Source: an uncultured Bacteroidota bacterium (GTDB lineage Bacteria; Bacteroidota; Bacteroidia; Flavobacteriales; Flavobacteriaceae). Taken from it: 64,000 nucleotides of DNA. The stretch spans positions 59,338 to 123,337 of the forward strand of contig CACGZJ010000002.1 in the NCBI GenBank assembly GCA_902577515.1, written 5' to 3'. Both the position numbers and the translations under genes were made by a program. Positions 8,909 through 17,604 of this stretch are shown here, piece after piece; the first letter of the stretch is position 1; every line of letters begins with the position of its first letter. The notes under the pieces are model-generated. The model searched no databases, was not told the origin of the DNA, and saw only the letters and a program-made list of their open reading frames with translations.

Positions 8909-9370
8909 TTATTTTTTTGTAGCTGTTGTTTTCTTCACAGCTGTTGTTTTCTTTACAGCTGTTGTTTTCTTCGCAGCTGCTGTTTTCTTTACAGCTGTTG
9001 TTTTCTTTACAGCTGTTGTTTTCTTCGGAGCTTCTGCTTCTTTTTTAGTAGCAGCTTTTTTCTCACTTATACCTTGGATAATAATCTCTGTAATAGGTTG
9101 TCTGTGACCATTTTTTACTTTATATCCTTTTCTTCTTTTCTTTTTAAAGACAATTACTTTATCATCTTTTAAATGAGAAACAACTTTAGCTTCAACTGAA
9201 GTCCCTGATAATGTTGGTTTTCCTACCTGAACTTTCTTACCATCATCTATAAGAAGAACATTGTCAAATGAAACTTTAGATCCCTCTTTAGCATCGATTC
9301 TATTTACATAAAGCTTCTGTTCTTTTGAAACCTTAAACTGACTGCCTTGTATTTCTACTACTGCGAACAT
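8909..9370 (-). CDS. rplU: 50S ribosomal protein L21 with lysine-rich repeat tail
   Basis: L21 binds 23S rRNA domain II. Residues 1-102 are the normal protein, with MFAVVEIQGSQFKV at the start and the KKKRRKGYKVKNGHRQ rRNA-binding segment. It then continues for about 50 residues with a tail built from the hexamer K-K-T-T-A-V repeated about six times. This histone-H1-like extension is absent from textbook L21 (about 103 residues). The DNA behind it is an 18-base tandem repeat. It is first in the rplU-rpmA operon, with a good promoter in the 60-base gap upstream. Confidence 0.97.
   Translation of the reverse strand: MFAVVEIQGSQFKVSKEQKLYVNRIDAKEGSKVSFDNVLLIDDGKKVQVGKPTLSGTSVEAKVVSHLKDDKVIVFKKKRRKGYKVKNGHRQPITEIIIQGISEKKAATKKEAEAPKKTTAVKKTTAVKKTAAAKKTTAVKKTTAVKKTTATKK
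8918..9029 (-). repeat. 18-bp tandem repeat in rplU
   Basis: About six copies of an 18-base unit reading ACAGCTGTTGTTTTCTTY on the + strand, with single-base variation (one copy TTCGCAGCTGCT). It encodes the K-K-T-T-A-V tail of L21. Copy number could vary between strains. Confidence 0.9.
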
Positions 9371-9387
9371 CGTTAATTTTTGAATTG

Positions 9388-9417
9388 CAAAATTAAACTA
9401 TTTATTATAATAAACAA
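9388..9417 (-). promoter_or_regulatory. rplU-rpmA promoter
   Basis: On the minus strand TTG (9417-9415) is followed after exactly 19 bases by TAATTTTG (9395-9388), a perfect Bacteroidota TAnnTTTG -7 element. The start codon lies 17 bases after it. It separates the ribosomal pair from the end of the polysaccharide operon. Confidence 0.65.
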
Positions 9418-9430
9418 GACATATTAGGGT

Positions 9431-10462
9431 TTATAGTTCTATCCAATTTTGATTATTTAAGGACCATTCAACAACTTGTTTTATTCTTTTAGTTAGCTTG
9501 ATAGATGGCTCCCATCCTAATTTTTTCATTTTTTCACCAGAAAGTGAATATCTTAGGTCATGACCAGGTCTTGAGGAATGGAAATCAACCATCTCATACT
9601 TTAAGTCTTTATTTTGAGACTTTGCGATCATTTGGGCAAGCTCCAAATTATTTAACTCTTCAGATCCAACAATATTAAATTTTGGACATTTAGCCCCTCC
9701 ATAATCAATTTCATTTTGTAATTTTTTTGTTAGTATAAAATAAATTGCCTCGGCAACATCTTCAGCATGAATATAATGACGTGATCCAGGAATTTGTTTT
9801 GTTTTATCTGAGTGTATAGTTACTGACTCCCCATCTCTAATTTTTTTAATGCACATAGGAATAAATTTTTCTGGATGTTGTCTCTCACCAAAAACATTCA
9901 TGGTATGAGTAATATACACAGGTAGATTATAAGTGTTTTCGTAAGCAACAGCTAGCTCTTCACCCCCTGCCTTTGTTGCGCTGTATGGATTTGTTGAGTT
10001 GTACCTATCATTTTCTTTATAGTCAACACCTTTAGGGGCTGGACCAAAGACCTCATCAGTACTGAAATAAATAAACCTCTCTAATTTTTTAGATTTATTA
10101 ACCTGTCTTGCAAATTCTAAAATATTAGCGGTTCCAACTACATTATCTAATACAAACTCCATGGGGTAGTCAATACTCCTGTCAACATGTGAACCTGCAG
10201 CTAAGTGTAAGATAATATCTACATCGCCTATTTCTTTTTTAATCCATGGATTAATTTCAGACTTTAAATCATGATATACTATTTTTACTCTTGATTTTTG
10301 TTCTTGAGTAAGGCTTGACAAAATACTATCTAATCTGTTCAAATTTCCGCTATAATCTAATCTATCAAGTGAGACTATATCCCAACTAGTCTTTTTAATT
10401 AAATAATAAATTAAATGATGTGCAATAAAACCTGCTCCTCCTGTAATTAAAACTCTCTTCAT
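9431..10462 (-). CDS. nucleotide-sugar 4,6-dehydratase (RmlB-like)
   Basis: Extended short-chain dehydrogenase of the dTDP-glucose / GDP-mannose 4,6-dehydratase group, making a 4-keto-6-deoxy nucleotide sugar. The NAD motif TGGAGFIAHH opens the protein; S-T-D-E-V-F-G holds the catalytic Thr-Asp-Glu, and Y-S-A-T-K the Tyr-Lys pair near residue 158. The late S-R-P-G-H-D-L-R-Y motif is RmlB-like. No RmlA, RmlC or RmlD partners are adjacent, so the nucleotide and product remain open. It is the last gene of the 24-gene operon and overlaps the preceding epimerase gene by 4 bases. Confidence 0.85.
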   Translation of the reverse strand: MKRVLITGGAGFIAHHLIYYLIKKTSWDIVSLDRLDYSGNLNRLDSILSSLTQEQKSRVKIVYHDLKSEINPWIKKEIGDVDIILHLAAGSHVDRSIDYPMEFVLDNVVGTANILEFARQVNKSKKLERFIYFSTDEVFGPAPKGVDYKENDRYNSTNPYSATKAGGEELAVAYENTYNLPVYITHTMNVFGERQHPEKFIPMCIKKIRDGESVTIHSDKTKQIPGSRHYIHAEDVAEAIYFILTKKLQNEIDYGGAKCPKFNIVGSEELNNLELAQMIAKSQNKDLKYEMVDFHSSRPGHDLRYSLSGEKMKKLGWEPSIKLTKRIKQVVEWSLNNQNWIEL

Positions 10463-11313
10463 AATTTAAGACTATTAATGTGGGTTTTTAATCTATCTTC
10501 AGGATGCCAATCTAATTTTGATATCATATCATCATTTTCTCTTAGTGTTAATTTATAGTTTCCTTTTTGATCTGGTATATTTATTGATTTTGTTTTAAAT
10601 TTTTGATTAAACATATCATACAATTCGTTTACACTATAATTCATTCCAGTTCCAAGTTCCCATCCATCACTATGACTGACTTTAGAAAAGGCTATTTTAA
10701 TTAATCCTTTTACAATATCATAAACATGAGTAAAATCTCTTCTTTGATTTCCATCACCAACAATAGGTAATGGTAATCCTTTTTTTATTTTTGTTTGCCA
10801 AATTCCAATTACATTACCATGTGTTTCATCAAGGCTCTCATTAGGCCCGTAAACGTTATAAAACCTTGCTATCTCTACATCAATTGAGTATGAATTTTTG
10901 TACAGTTTACATACTTCTTCTCCAAGAAACTTATACATAGCATAAGGTGAGTCTGATGGGTTATGATGCTTAGATGAAGAACCAGCGTAAATAACTTTTA
11001 CATTATTTTTTTTTGCCCATTCCATTATCTTCATTGTTCCATTTACATTAACCCTGAAATATTCAGTTGGATCACTAAATGATGGCTGTACCCGGGATTT
11101 TGCCGCTAGGTGAAAGCAAATGTCGAAGTTATTATCTAGATTATCAACCATGTCAATATCTAAATTTATATACTCTGCACCTTCAACTTCATTTTTTTTC
11201 AATCCTGCAGAGTAATCATCAATTGATGTTACTTCGTAACCTTGACTAACTAGCTCATAAATTAAATTACTACCTATAAATCCTGCACCTCCAGTTACTA
11301 AAATTTTTCTCAT
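10459..11313 (-). CDS. NAD-dependent epimerase/dehydratase
   Basis: Extended SDR of the UDP-glucose 4-epimerase type, expected to interconvert nucleotide sugars at C4. It opens with ILVTGGAGFIGSNLI, has the catalytic Ser region Y-A-G-S-S-S-K and the Y-A-M-Y-K active-site pair near residue 145, then the G-D-G-N-Q-R-R-D-F-T-H-V substrate motif. At 284 residues it is shorter than GalE (about 330). The exact substrate cannot be read from the sequence. It overlaps its neighbours by 4 bases on both sides. Confidence 0.85.
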   Translation of the reverse strand: MRKILVTGGAGFIGSNLIYELVSQGYEVTSIDDYSAGLKKNEVEGAEYINLDIDMVDNLDNNFDICFHLAAKSRVQPSFSDPTEYFRVNVNGTMKIMEWAKKNNVKVIYAGSSSKHHNPSDSPYAMYKFLGEEVCKLYKNSYSIDVEIARFYNVYGPNESLDETHGNVIGIWQTKIKKGLPLPIVGDGNQRRDFTHVYDIVKGLIKIAFSKVSHSDGWELGTGMNYSVNELYDMFNQKFKTKSINIPDQKGNYKLTLRENDDMISKLDWHPEDRLKTHINSLKL

Positions 11314-12515
11314 TTTTCAAAAATATCAATTAATCTATTTAATAATCTTATTCTTTCAAATTCTTTTTCAAAATAGCCTCTAGCATTAATTCCATATTGT
11401 TTTCTCTCAGAATCATTTAAGTTGCTAAATTTTATGATTGAGTCTGCTAAACCTTTGGAGTCCTCAGATTTAGAGACAAGTCCTGATTTTGATTCAACAA
11501 TTATTTTTGCTCCAATACCATTTAAAGAAGCAATTATTGGTTTCCCACATGCAAGATAAGACTGAAGCTTACCTGGGATAGTCAACGAAAAAATTTCTGT
11601 ATCTTTTAGGGATACCAAAAGTGCATCTGCACAAGCAAAGAAATCAGACATATCAGTTGGAGGATATGATCCCAAAAAGATAAAATTATCTGACAATGAT
11701 AACTTATTAATTCTATCTTCTACTCTTTTTTTATCTCTTCCGTCTCCAATAATTATAAACGTAAAATTAGATAAGTTTTTTTTTAAAATTATTGCTGCAT
11801 CTATAATTGTATCAAAACTTTGGGCTACACCAATATTTCCTGCAAAAACAATATTTAGTGTATCTCCAAATAAAGATTTTATTTCTTTTTTTGGTTTAAC
11901 AACTTTATAGAAGTTTTCAGCATAATATGGATAGTAAATAATTTTATTTTCACTAACTCTTTGTTTTAGAATATAATCCTTAAAATATGGTGACTGTACA
12001 AGAATAATATTATAAAACCAATATATACTTCGAGTCATTATGTCAATTAGGAATAATATAGATTTATTATTTATTCCACCTGCATCCTTAACTGACTCTG
12101 GCCATAGGTCATGAACCCAAAGGTATGATTTAGCTCTAAACTTTATGGATGCAATAATTCCAATGTATCCAACTGTAATGGGAGATGGAGCATAAACAAA
12201 AACTTTATCAAATTTTTTATTTAAAAATAGAACTCTTAATATTCCAAAAATTACAAATGAAATATAATTAATAAATAATTTTATACCAGTTCCAGTACCT
12301 CTAGGAATAATTGGTGATCTATAAATCTCAATATCCTGATAGATCTCTTTTGATTTATTGAAGAAATTATAGCCTTCATAAAAGTTACCTTTTGGATAAT
12401 TTGGTTTGGCAGTGAGAACAGAGACAGAATGACCTTGTTCTTTTAAACCAATACAAATATCATTAATCCTAAAATTTTCAGGGTAAAAATATTGAGATAT
12501 TACAAGTATTCTCAA
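11310..12515 (-). CDS. wbuB: WbuB-family glycosyltransferase (GT4)
   Basis: GT-B fold retaining glycosyltransferase of the WbuB type, the family that adds L-FucNAc or L-QuiNAc in O-antigen assembly. The start MRILVISQYFYPENFRIND and the segment PNYPKGNFYEGY are typical. The donor-site region contains IPGKLQSYLACGKPIIA in place of the usual E-x7-E. Length (401) matches the family. It directly follows the wecB-, rmlD- and capE-like genes that should make its donor, which supports the assignment. Confidence 0.85.
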   Translation of the reverse strand: MRILVISQYFYPENFRINDICIGLKEQGHSVSVLTAKPNYPKGNFYEGYNFFNKSKEIYQDIEIYRSPIIPRGTGTGIKLFINYISFVIFGILRVLFLNKKFDKVFVYAPSPITVGYIGIIASIKFRAKSYLWVHDLWPESVKDAGGINNKSILFLIDIMTRSIYWFYNIILVQSPYFKDYILKQRVSENKIIYYPYYAENFYKVVKPKKEIKSLFGDTLNIVFAGNIGVAQSFDTIIDAAIILKKNLSNFTFIIIGDGRDKKRVEDRINKLSLSDNFIFLGSYPPTDMSDFFACADALLVSLKDTEIFSLTIPGKLQSYLACGKPIIASLNGIGAKIIVESKSGLVSKSEDSKGLADSIIKFSNLNDSERKQYGINARGYFEKEFERIRLLNRLIDIFEK

Positions 12516-12525
12516 TTTTTATAAT

Positions 12526-13674
12526 TTAAACTGATTTTGAAGAAGACTCCTTTCTCCATACTGTTCTATTAATGTAGTCAATATATGACAAGATTATCTT
12601 TACAACTTTTTGTGAAACATTTTCTTCGTTATAATCCTCGACAATATTTGGTATTATTCCATTTTTATATTGTTCAGTGACAACGCTAATTGATTCTTTT
12701 ATCCTCTCTTTTTCTAGACCTGACATTATTAAAGTGCCTTCATCCATACCTTCGGGTCTTTCGTGGGCTTGTCTAATCATAATCGCAGGAAACTTAAGAA
12801 TTGAAGATTCCTCTGTAATAGTTCCACTGTCTGATATTACACAGTATGAATTTTTTTGAAGATTAATATAATCGAAGAATCCCATTGGTTTTAAAAAACT
12901 AATCAATCTATGTGGTTTTATCTTATTCTTCATTTTTTCAAGTCTATCTTTAGTTCGTGGATGAGTTGATACTATTACTGGTAATCCATATTCTTCTGAA
13001 ATTGAATTTAGCGATAGAAGTAAAGAACCTAAATTTTCCTGATAATCAACATTCTCCTCTCTGTGAGCTGAAACTAAAAAATAATTTTTTGACTTTAATC
13101 CAAGCTTTTTATGAATAGTACTTTTCTCTATCTTACCAGAATAATACTCTAGTATCTCTTTCATACATGAACCTGTCTTGATTATTGTACTGGGATCAAT
13201 TCCTTCTGAAATTAAATATTGTTTTGCATGTTCAGTTAATGGCATATTAATATCACTGAGGTGATCAACAATCTTTCTATTTATCTCCTCGGGTACCCTT
13301 TGATCAAAGCATCTATTCCCTGCTTCCATATGAAAAATTGGTACTTGCTTTCTTTTTGCTGAAATAACTGATAAACAAGAGTTTGTGTCTCCATAAAGTA
13401 ATACTGCATCTGGTTTTACTTTTTCAATAATTTTATCTGACTCGTTTATTACCTTTGATATAGTCTCAGCTGTACTTTTACCAACCGCATTAAGGAAATA
13501 ATCAGGTTTTCTAATTTCTAAATCTTTAAAAAAGATTTCATTTAACTCGTAGTCGTAATTTTGGCCTGTGTGAACAAGAGTATGATTAGTAAACTTGTCA
13601 AGCTCAGAAATTACCCTACTTAATTTAATAATTTCAGGTCTTGTTCCTACAATTGTCATTACCTTAGTTTTCAT
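12526..13674 (-). CDS. UDP-N-acetylglucosamine 2-epimerase type enzyme (CapG/WbjD/FnlC-like)
   Basis: Non-hydrolysing 2-epimerase family. Motifs in order: VGTRPEIIKLSRVI at the N-terminus, H-T-G-Q-N-Y-D-Y, L-Y-G-D-T-N-S, H-M-E-A-G-N-R, V-P-E-E-I-N-R, S-A-H-R-E-E-N, and S-D-S-G-T-I-T-E-E near residue 280. Placed after a CapE-like dehydratase and an RmlD-like reductase, it should do the last step, C2 epimerisation to UDP-L-FucNAc or UDP-L-QuiNAc, rather than make ManNAc. The H-M-E-A-G-N-R variant (usually HVEAGLR) is typical of that subgroup. Confidence 0.9.
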   Translation of the reverse strand: MKTKVMTIVGTRPEIIKLSRVISELDKFTNHTLVHTGQNYDYELNEIFFKDLEIRKPDYFLNAVGKSTAETISKVINESDKIIEKVKPDAVLLYGDTNSCLSVISAKRKQVPIFHMEAGNRCFDQRVPEEINRKIVDHLSDINMPLTEHAKQYLISEGIDPSTIIKTGSCMKEILEYYSGKIEKSTIHKKLGLKSKNYFLVSAHREENVDYQENLGSLLLSLNSISEEYGLPVIVSTHPRTKDRLEKMKNKIKPHRLISFLKPMGFFDYINLQKNSYCVISDSGTITEESSILKFPAIMIRQAHERPEGMDEGTLIMSGLEKERIKESISVVTEQYKNGIIPNIVEDYNEENVSQKVVKIILSYIDYINRTVWRKESSSKSV

Positions 13675-13678
13675 ATTA

Positions 13679-14548
13679 TTAGTGTTTGTAAAGACTTTTA
13701 TATGTTTTGCAATCTTTCTTAAATTCCAAGATTAAATCATCCCAATTCGGTGTATTTGTTCCTGTAATTTCAGTAAATTTTTTTGAAATTAAAATTTTAT
13801 TGGAAACTATATTAGGATTTTCTTTGATGTCTATATTTAATTCAAAAGCTTTTGATAATTTCTTCAATAAATCAAATTTTGAAATTGGAACTGATGAAAT
13901 ATTATATATACCTGACATTGAAATATGATTTTTTATAATTGATTTTATTATTTTTCCCATTCTTACAGTTGTTATTCCAGAATATAAAACTTTATTGTAT
14001 CCTTCAACTGATTTTCCTTTCTTGCTGAATAACCACTCAAATAATTCAGTAAAATTATATACTTCTCTCCCAATCATTGAGCATCTTAAAGTAAGTGATG
14101 AGCTATTTTTTACTTCACCCTTAGCTTTAGAGAGTCCATATAAATCCGAAGCATCAGGTATTGAGTCATCATTGTAATTTCCAGTTATACCACTAAAAAC
14201 ACAGTCAGTACTAAGATGAATTAATTTTGAATTATTTTTTTTTGACCAATTATCAAGTATATGTGGAAGCTTTGAGTTTAAAAATTGAGTGTTACTAATA
14301 GAGTCTAGTACTCCCCTTCTAGTAGTAATACCAATACAATTAATAATAATGTCAGGATAAATATTTTTTAGAAGTTTTTCAGGATTATGAAATAAGAAAT
14401 CATGATAAACAATCTTTCCATTTGGAATTTCTAAGTCATTAATATCTATATCTTTTCTAGATGAACCATATAGCTCATAATCTTGATTTAATGAGTGAGC
14501 AATTTTATGACCAATCATACCATCTATACCTAGAATTAAAACCTTCAT
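13679..14548 (-). CDS. RmlD-like NAD(P)-dependent sugar reductase
   Basis: SDR reductase of the dTDP-4-dehydrorhamnose reductase fold: opening MKVLILGIDGMIGHKIAH, S-T-D-C-V-F-S-G strand, then Y-G-L-S-K as the Tyr-x3-Lys site near residue 137. It is 289 residues and lacks the C-terminal cupin that extends CapF/WbjC to about 370 residues. In the characterised L-QuiNAc pathway the middle enzyme (WbvR) is an RmlD homologue of this kind, whereas the L-FucNAc pathway uses CapF. That favours UDP-L-RhaNAc/QuiNAc formation (inference). It is sandwiched between the capE-like and 2-epimerase genes. Confidence 0.82.
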   Translation of the reverse strand: MKVLILGIDGMIGHKIAHSLNQDYELYGSSRKDIDINDLEIPNGKIVYHDFLFHNPEKLLKNIYPDIIINCIGITTRRGVLDSISNTQFLNSKLPHILDNWSKKNNSKLIHLSTDCVFSGITGNYNDDSIPDASDLYGLSKAKGEVKNSSSLTLRCSMIGREVYNFTELFEWLFSKKGKSVEGYNKVLYSGITTVRMGKIIKSIIKNHISMSGIYNISSVPISKFDLLKKLSKAFELNIDIKENPNIVSNKILISKKFTEITGTNTPNWDDLILEFKKDCKTYKSLYKH

Positions 14549-15531
14549 TATTTATAGCCTATTGATGCAAGAAGTTCAATTAGCTGATTCTCATTTAGTC
14601 TAGTAGTGTTATAAGAATTAAATTCGTCAACTTCGCTAGGCTCCATTCCTTTAGAAAAGTATTTATCATAATTTAAATCTCTGTTATCAGCAGGAATTCT
14701 AAAATAATCTCCAAGGTCTTCAGATACTAGTTTTTCTTCTCTTGAAAGAAGAGTTTCATGAATTTTTTCACCATGTCTTATTCCAATATTTTTGATTTTA
14801 GAATCCGATTTATATATTTTTTTCATTGTTTTAGCAAGTTCTCCAATTGTTGTTGAAGGAGCTTTTTGAACAAAAATGTCTCCAGTCTTACCTGTTTCAA
14901 AAGCAAATAATACAAGATCAACAGCATTATCCAAAGTCATCATAAATCTTGTCATTTTTGGGTCTGTGATTGTAACAGATTGATTATTTGATATTTGATT
15001 ATAAAATAATGGAATTACAGAACCTCTTGAAGCCATAACATTCCCATATCTAGTACCAATTATTGTTGTCTCTGAGTTAATTCTAGATTTAGCTACAAAA
15101 ACTTTTTCCATCAAAGATTTAGAAACTCCCATTGCGTTAATAGGATATACAGCTTTATCAGTACTTAAACAAATAACTTTTTTAACATTGTGTTTAATAG
15201 CAGAGTTCAACATATTTTCAGTCCCTATTATATTAGTTTGAACTGCTTCCATTGGATAGAATTCACATGAAGGAACCTGCTTTAAGGCAGCAGCATGAAA
15301 AATATAATCAACTCCAACCATAGCTTGATTTAAACTATTTTCACTTCTTACATCTCCAATAAAATATTTTATTTTATCGTTCTGGTATTTTCTTCTCATA
15401 TCGTCCTGCTTCTTTTCATCTCTAGAAAATATTCTGATTTCATTGATGTTAGAATCAGCAAATTTTTTAAGCACTGCGTTTCCAAAAGATCCAGTACCGC
15501 CTGTAATTAATAAACATTTATTTTTAAACAT
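14548..15531 (-). CDS. capE: UDP-GlcNAc 4,6-dehydratase/5-epimerase (CapE/WbjB/FnlA type)
   Basis: First enzyme of UDP-L-FucNAc / UDP-L-QuiNAc synthesis, a soluble SDR of the polysaccharide biosynthesis protein CapD family. Very characteristic strings are LLITGGTGSFGNAVL, R-I-F-S-R-D-E-K-K-Q-D-D-M-R, ALKQVPSCEFYPMEAV, STDKAVYPINAMGVSK, and G-T-R-Y-G-N-V-M-A-S-R-G-S-V. It has no membrane segments, unlike CapD/PglF, and at 327 residues is a little shorter than CapE. It overlaps the next gene by one base, so the three-step module is translationally coupled. Confidence 0.93.
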   Translation of the reverse strand: MFKNKCLLITGGTGSFGNAVLKKFADSNINEIRIFSRDEKKQDDMRRKYQNDKIKYFIGDVRSENSLNQAMVGVDYIFHAAALKQVPSCEFYPMEAVQTNIIGTENMLNSAIKHNVKKVICLSTDKAVYPINAMGVSKSLMEKVFVAKSRINSETTIIGTRYGNVMASRGSVIPLFYNQISNNQSVTITDPKMTRFMMTLDNAVDLVLFAFETGKTGDIFVQKAPSTTIGELAKTMKKIYKSDSKIKNIGIRHGEKIHETLLSREEKLVSEDLGDYFRIPADNRDLNYDKYFSKGMEPSEVDEFNSYNTTRLNENQLIELLASIGYK

Positions 15532-16540
15532 GTGATAATAAATATTTTACAAAAGTATCAATTTTATTTTCAATTATGACTTCACTTTTTATTAATGAAC
15601 TTGAATTGAGAGCTTCAAAAATTGCAGAGGCAATACTTTCAGCGCAAAGTGGGTTAAATGTAAGTGTTGGTTTAATGATTTCAAAAACATAATCTTTATT
15701 TGAAGAAATAATATAACAATCATTAAATGTTGCCTCAATTAGAGGTAGGCCAAAGCTTTCATTTAATGAGGGAAAAATTAAGAAATTTGATTTTGAATAT
15801 AATTTTGATAATTCTGACTTGTTCAAAATACCATAATTGTTAATCTCCAAATTTTTACTGTAAGATTCTTTATTATAAAAAGAATTGTAGAATATTTCAT
15901 CTGGAAGTGTTAAATCCAGATGTATTTTATAATTTATTTTATTTGCAACAATTTTGAATGCTTTAAAAAGCAACAAATGATTTTTATGTTTTGAAAAGTT
16001 CGAAACATATAAGAATTTTCTAGGGTCTTTGTCTAATTTTCGTGATTTATAATTAGTAAAAATTGGATATATGTTGATGTTTTTTTCATTAATACTGTAT
16101 GAGTTTATGAGTCTTTTTTTCATTAATGCTGTTTGTACATTCCAACTATATTTTTTACTATTTAAATATTTAATATAATGTTTCTTAACAAAAAGTTTGA
16201 GTTTATCTAACAGTGTTAGGTTATTCCTAAAAGGATTTAGAAGTAAATCATTGTGAAAATAAATGTCAACAGGTTTATTCAAATGAACTGGAGGTGGAAC
16301 ATTACTCATGCATATAAATCTTTGAAATTTAAATTTATTTTTCTTATAAAACTTTAATCTATTAATTTCAGATGAATTAATCTTATGAGAGTTTCTAATT
16401 TTCAGTTTTGATGTATATCTTGAATCAAATAAAAAGAAAAAATTTTTTTCAAGACCATTATCATAAATTTTTGTGCATAAGTTATCTAGTATGTTCTTAC
16501 CCCCTCCTTCATGTATGTATACTGAATCAATAAGAACCAT
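15524..16540 (-). CDS. glycosyltransferase family 4
   Basis: GT-B glycosyltransferase with the Glycos_transf_1 domain in the C-terminal half. The nucleotide-sugar motif N-E-S-F-G-L-P-L-I-E-A carries the E-x7-E pair near residue 265, and F-L-Y-V-S-N-F-S-K-H-K-N-H marks the start of the C-terminal domain. The N-terminal acceptor half is strongly diverged and rich in Lys/Asn/Ile. Acceptor and donor are unknown. A 76-base gap upstream is the largest spacing inside the operon. Confidence 0.83.
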   Translation of the reverse strand: MVLIDSVYIHEGGGKNILDNLCTKIYDNGLEKNFFFLFDSRYTSKLKIRNSHKINSSEINRLKFYKKNKFKFQRFICMSNVPPPVHLNKPVDIYFHNDLLLNPFRNNLTLLDKLKLFVKKHYIKYLNSKKYSWNVQTALMKKRLINSYSINEKNINIYPIFTNYKSRKLDKDPRKFLYVSNFSKHKNHLLLFKAFKIVANKINYKIHLDLTLPDEIFYNSFYNKESYSKNLEINNYGILNKSELSKLYSKSNFLIFPSLNESFGLPLIEATFNDCYIISSNKDYVFEIIKPTLTFNPLCAESIASAIFEALNSSSLIKSEVIIENKIDTFVKYLLSHV

Positions 16541-16616
16541 TTTATAATTTTTAATTTAGATTTTCTAATAAGAAGTTATTAAGTTATGTACTTTGTTAAT
16601 TGTCAAACTAATTTTT

Positions 16617-17597
16617 TTAAATTTTTAATGATTTAATTTTAAAATCATCTAGTAATTTATAGTGTTTATCAAAAGAATAATTCATTCCAAATTTAGGTCT
16701 ATTCTTCTCAATAATTTCATCGTTTATTCTTATTGATTTGATTTCAATATTATTCTGTTCTTTATTGAATATTTTATCTAATGACACTAATGCCGTTGAT
16801 GTAAATCCTATTATCCTTTTTGGAATAATTTTATTTTTTAGTAAATAATGTTCAATATTCATATCAGTCCTTAGAATATTAATATTAATATTTTTTTTCA
16901 TTTTCTCAAGTATTTTGTCATTTTCCTTTCTGCTTGGGACATATAAAAAATTTGGATATAGTTTTTTGATACTATTTACAAGCTTAAAATAAAATTTTTT
17001 ATTTAAAATAGATAATTCAATAAATGGCTGTCCTATCAATATAGTAATTCCCTTAAAGTTTAAGTCTTTTATTTTTTGTTTGGTGTTTAGTAGTTTATTC
17101 TTTTCAATTTGAATATCAGAATTATTCGAATCTAGATCAAACATTGTAAAAATTGAAAACTTTTGTGGATACTCTAAATTAAATTTGAAAATTTTTATGA
17201 ATAAAAGCTTAAAAAAAGGGTATTTTTTTGTTTTTTCTATTGCATTAATAATGAACCTTGAGTTTAACCCATCATCTAAAAATATGATATCAGTATTTTT
17301 TTTTTCATTAGCAAAAAGCAAATGTGGGTCTGAAAAAAAATTACCTATTACTATCAAATCTATATTCCTAAACTTTCTAACTAATTTTCTTATTAAAAAA
17401 TATTGAAATACTTTTTTACCAAAAATAATTTTTGAAAGCTTAATTTCTAGAGACGTGGCTAAATTTTTAATTTGTATTGATTCGTGGTCATTGTAAACTA
17501 AAGCTAAAAGAAAATAATTTTTGATGTTTTTTTGCTTAATTAGCTCGCTAAAACTAAAGAGTTGAAAGGGTGAAGATATTATAGAAATAGTATTCAC
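16617..17597 (-). CDS. putative GT52 / sialyltransferase-like glycosyltransferase
   Basis: A 326-residue protein of low complexity that I recognise only by pattern. It opens MNTISIISSPFQLFSF, like the S-x-P-x-Q opening of GT52 and polysialyltransferase families. It has a D-D-G motif in IIFLDDGLNSR near residue 100, a Y-V-P-S-R-K-E strand where sialyltransferases carry a His-Pro motif, and I-G-F-T-S-T-A-L near residue 265 where the CMP-binding Ser-Thr usually sits. No signal peptide or membrane segment. The NeuB/NeuA-like genes in the same operon make a nonulosonate-type donor plausible. Another GT-B function cannot be excluded. Confidence 0.55.
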   Translation of the reverse strand: MNTISIISSPFQLFSFSELIKQKNIKNYFLLALVYNDHESIQIKNLATSLEIKLSKIIFGKKVFQYFLIRKLVRKFRNIDLIVIGNFFSDPHLLFANEKKNTDIIFLDDGLNSRFIINAIEKTKKYPFFKLLFIKIFKFNLEYPQKFSIFTMFDLDSNNSDIQIEKNKLLNTKQKIKDLNFKGITILIGQPFIELSILNKKFYFKLVNSIKKLYPNFLYVPSRKENDKILEKMKKNININILRTDMNIEHYLLKNKIIPKRIIGFTSTALVSLDKIFNKEQNNIEIKSIRINDEIIEKNRPKFGMNYSFDKHYKLLDDFKIKSLKI

Positions 17598-17604
17598 TTT
17601 AATA

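Noticed and set aside
8892..9172. Two plus-strand open frames rich in Val/Phe/Cys/Ser opposite rplU
   Set aside because: They are antisense shadows of the 18-bp repeat encoding the L21 tail; the low-complexity translation has no independent support.
14548..15531. Reading the CapE-like gene as PseB, starting pseudaminic acid synthesis
   Set aside because: The motifs match CapE/WbjB much more closely, and PseC/PseH/PseG partners are absent.
16541..16616. Possible internal promoter in the largest gap of the polysaccharide operon
   Set aside because: The best match, TTAGTTTG, lacks the conserved A of TAnnTTTG and has no convincing -33 partner.
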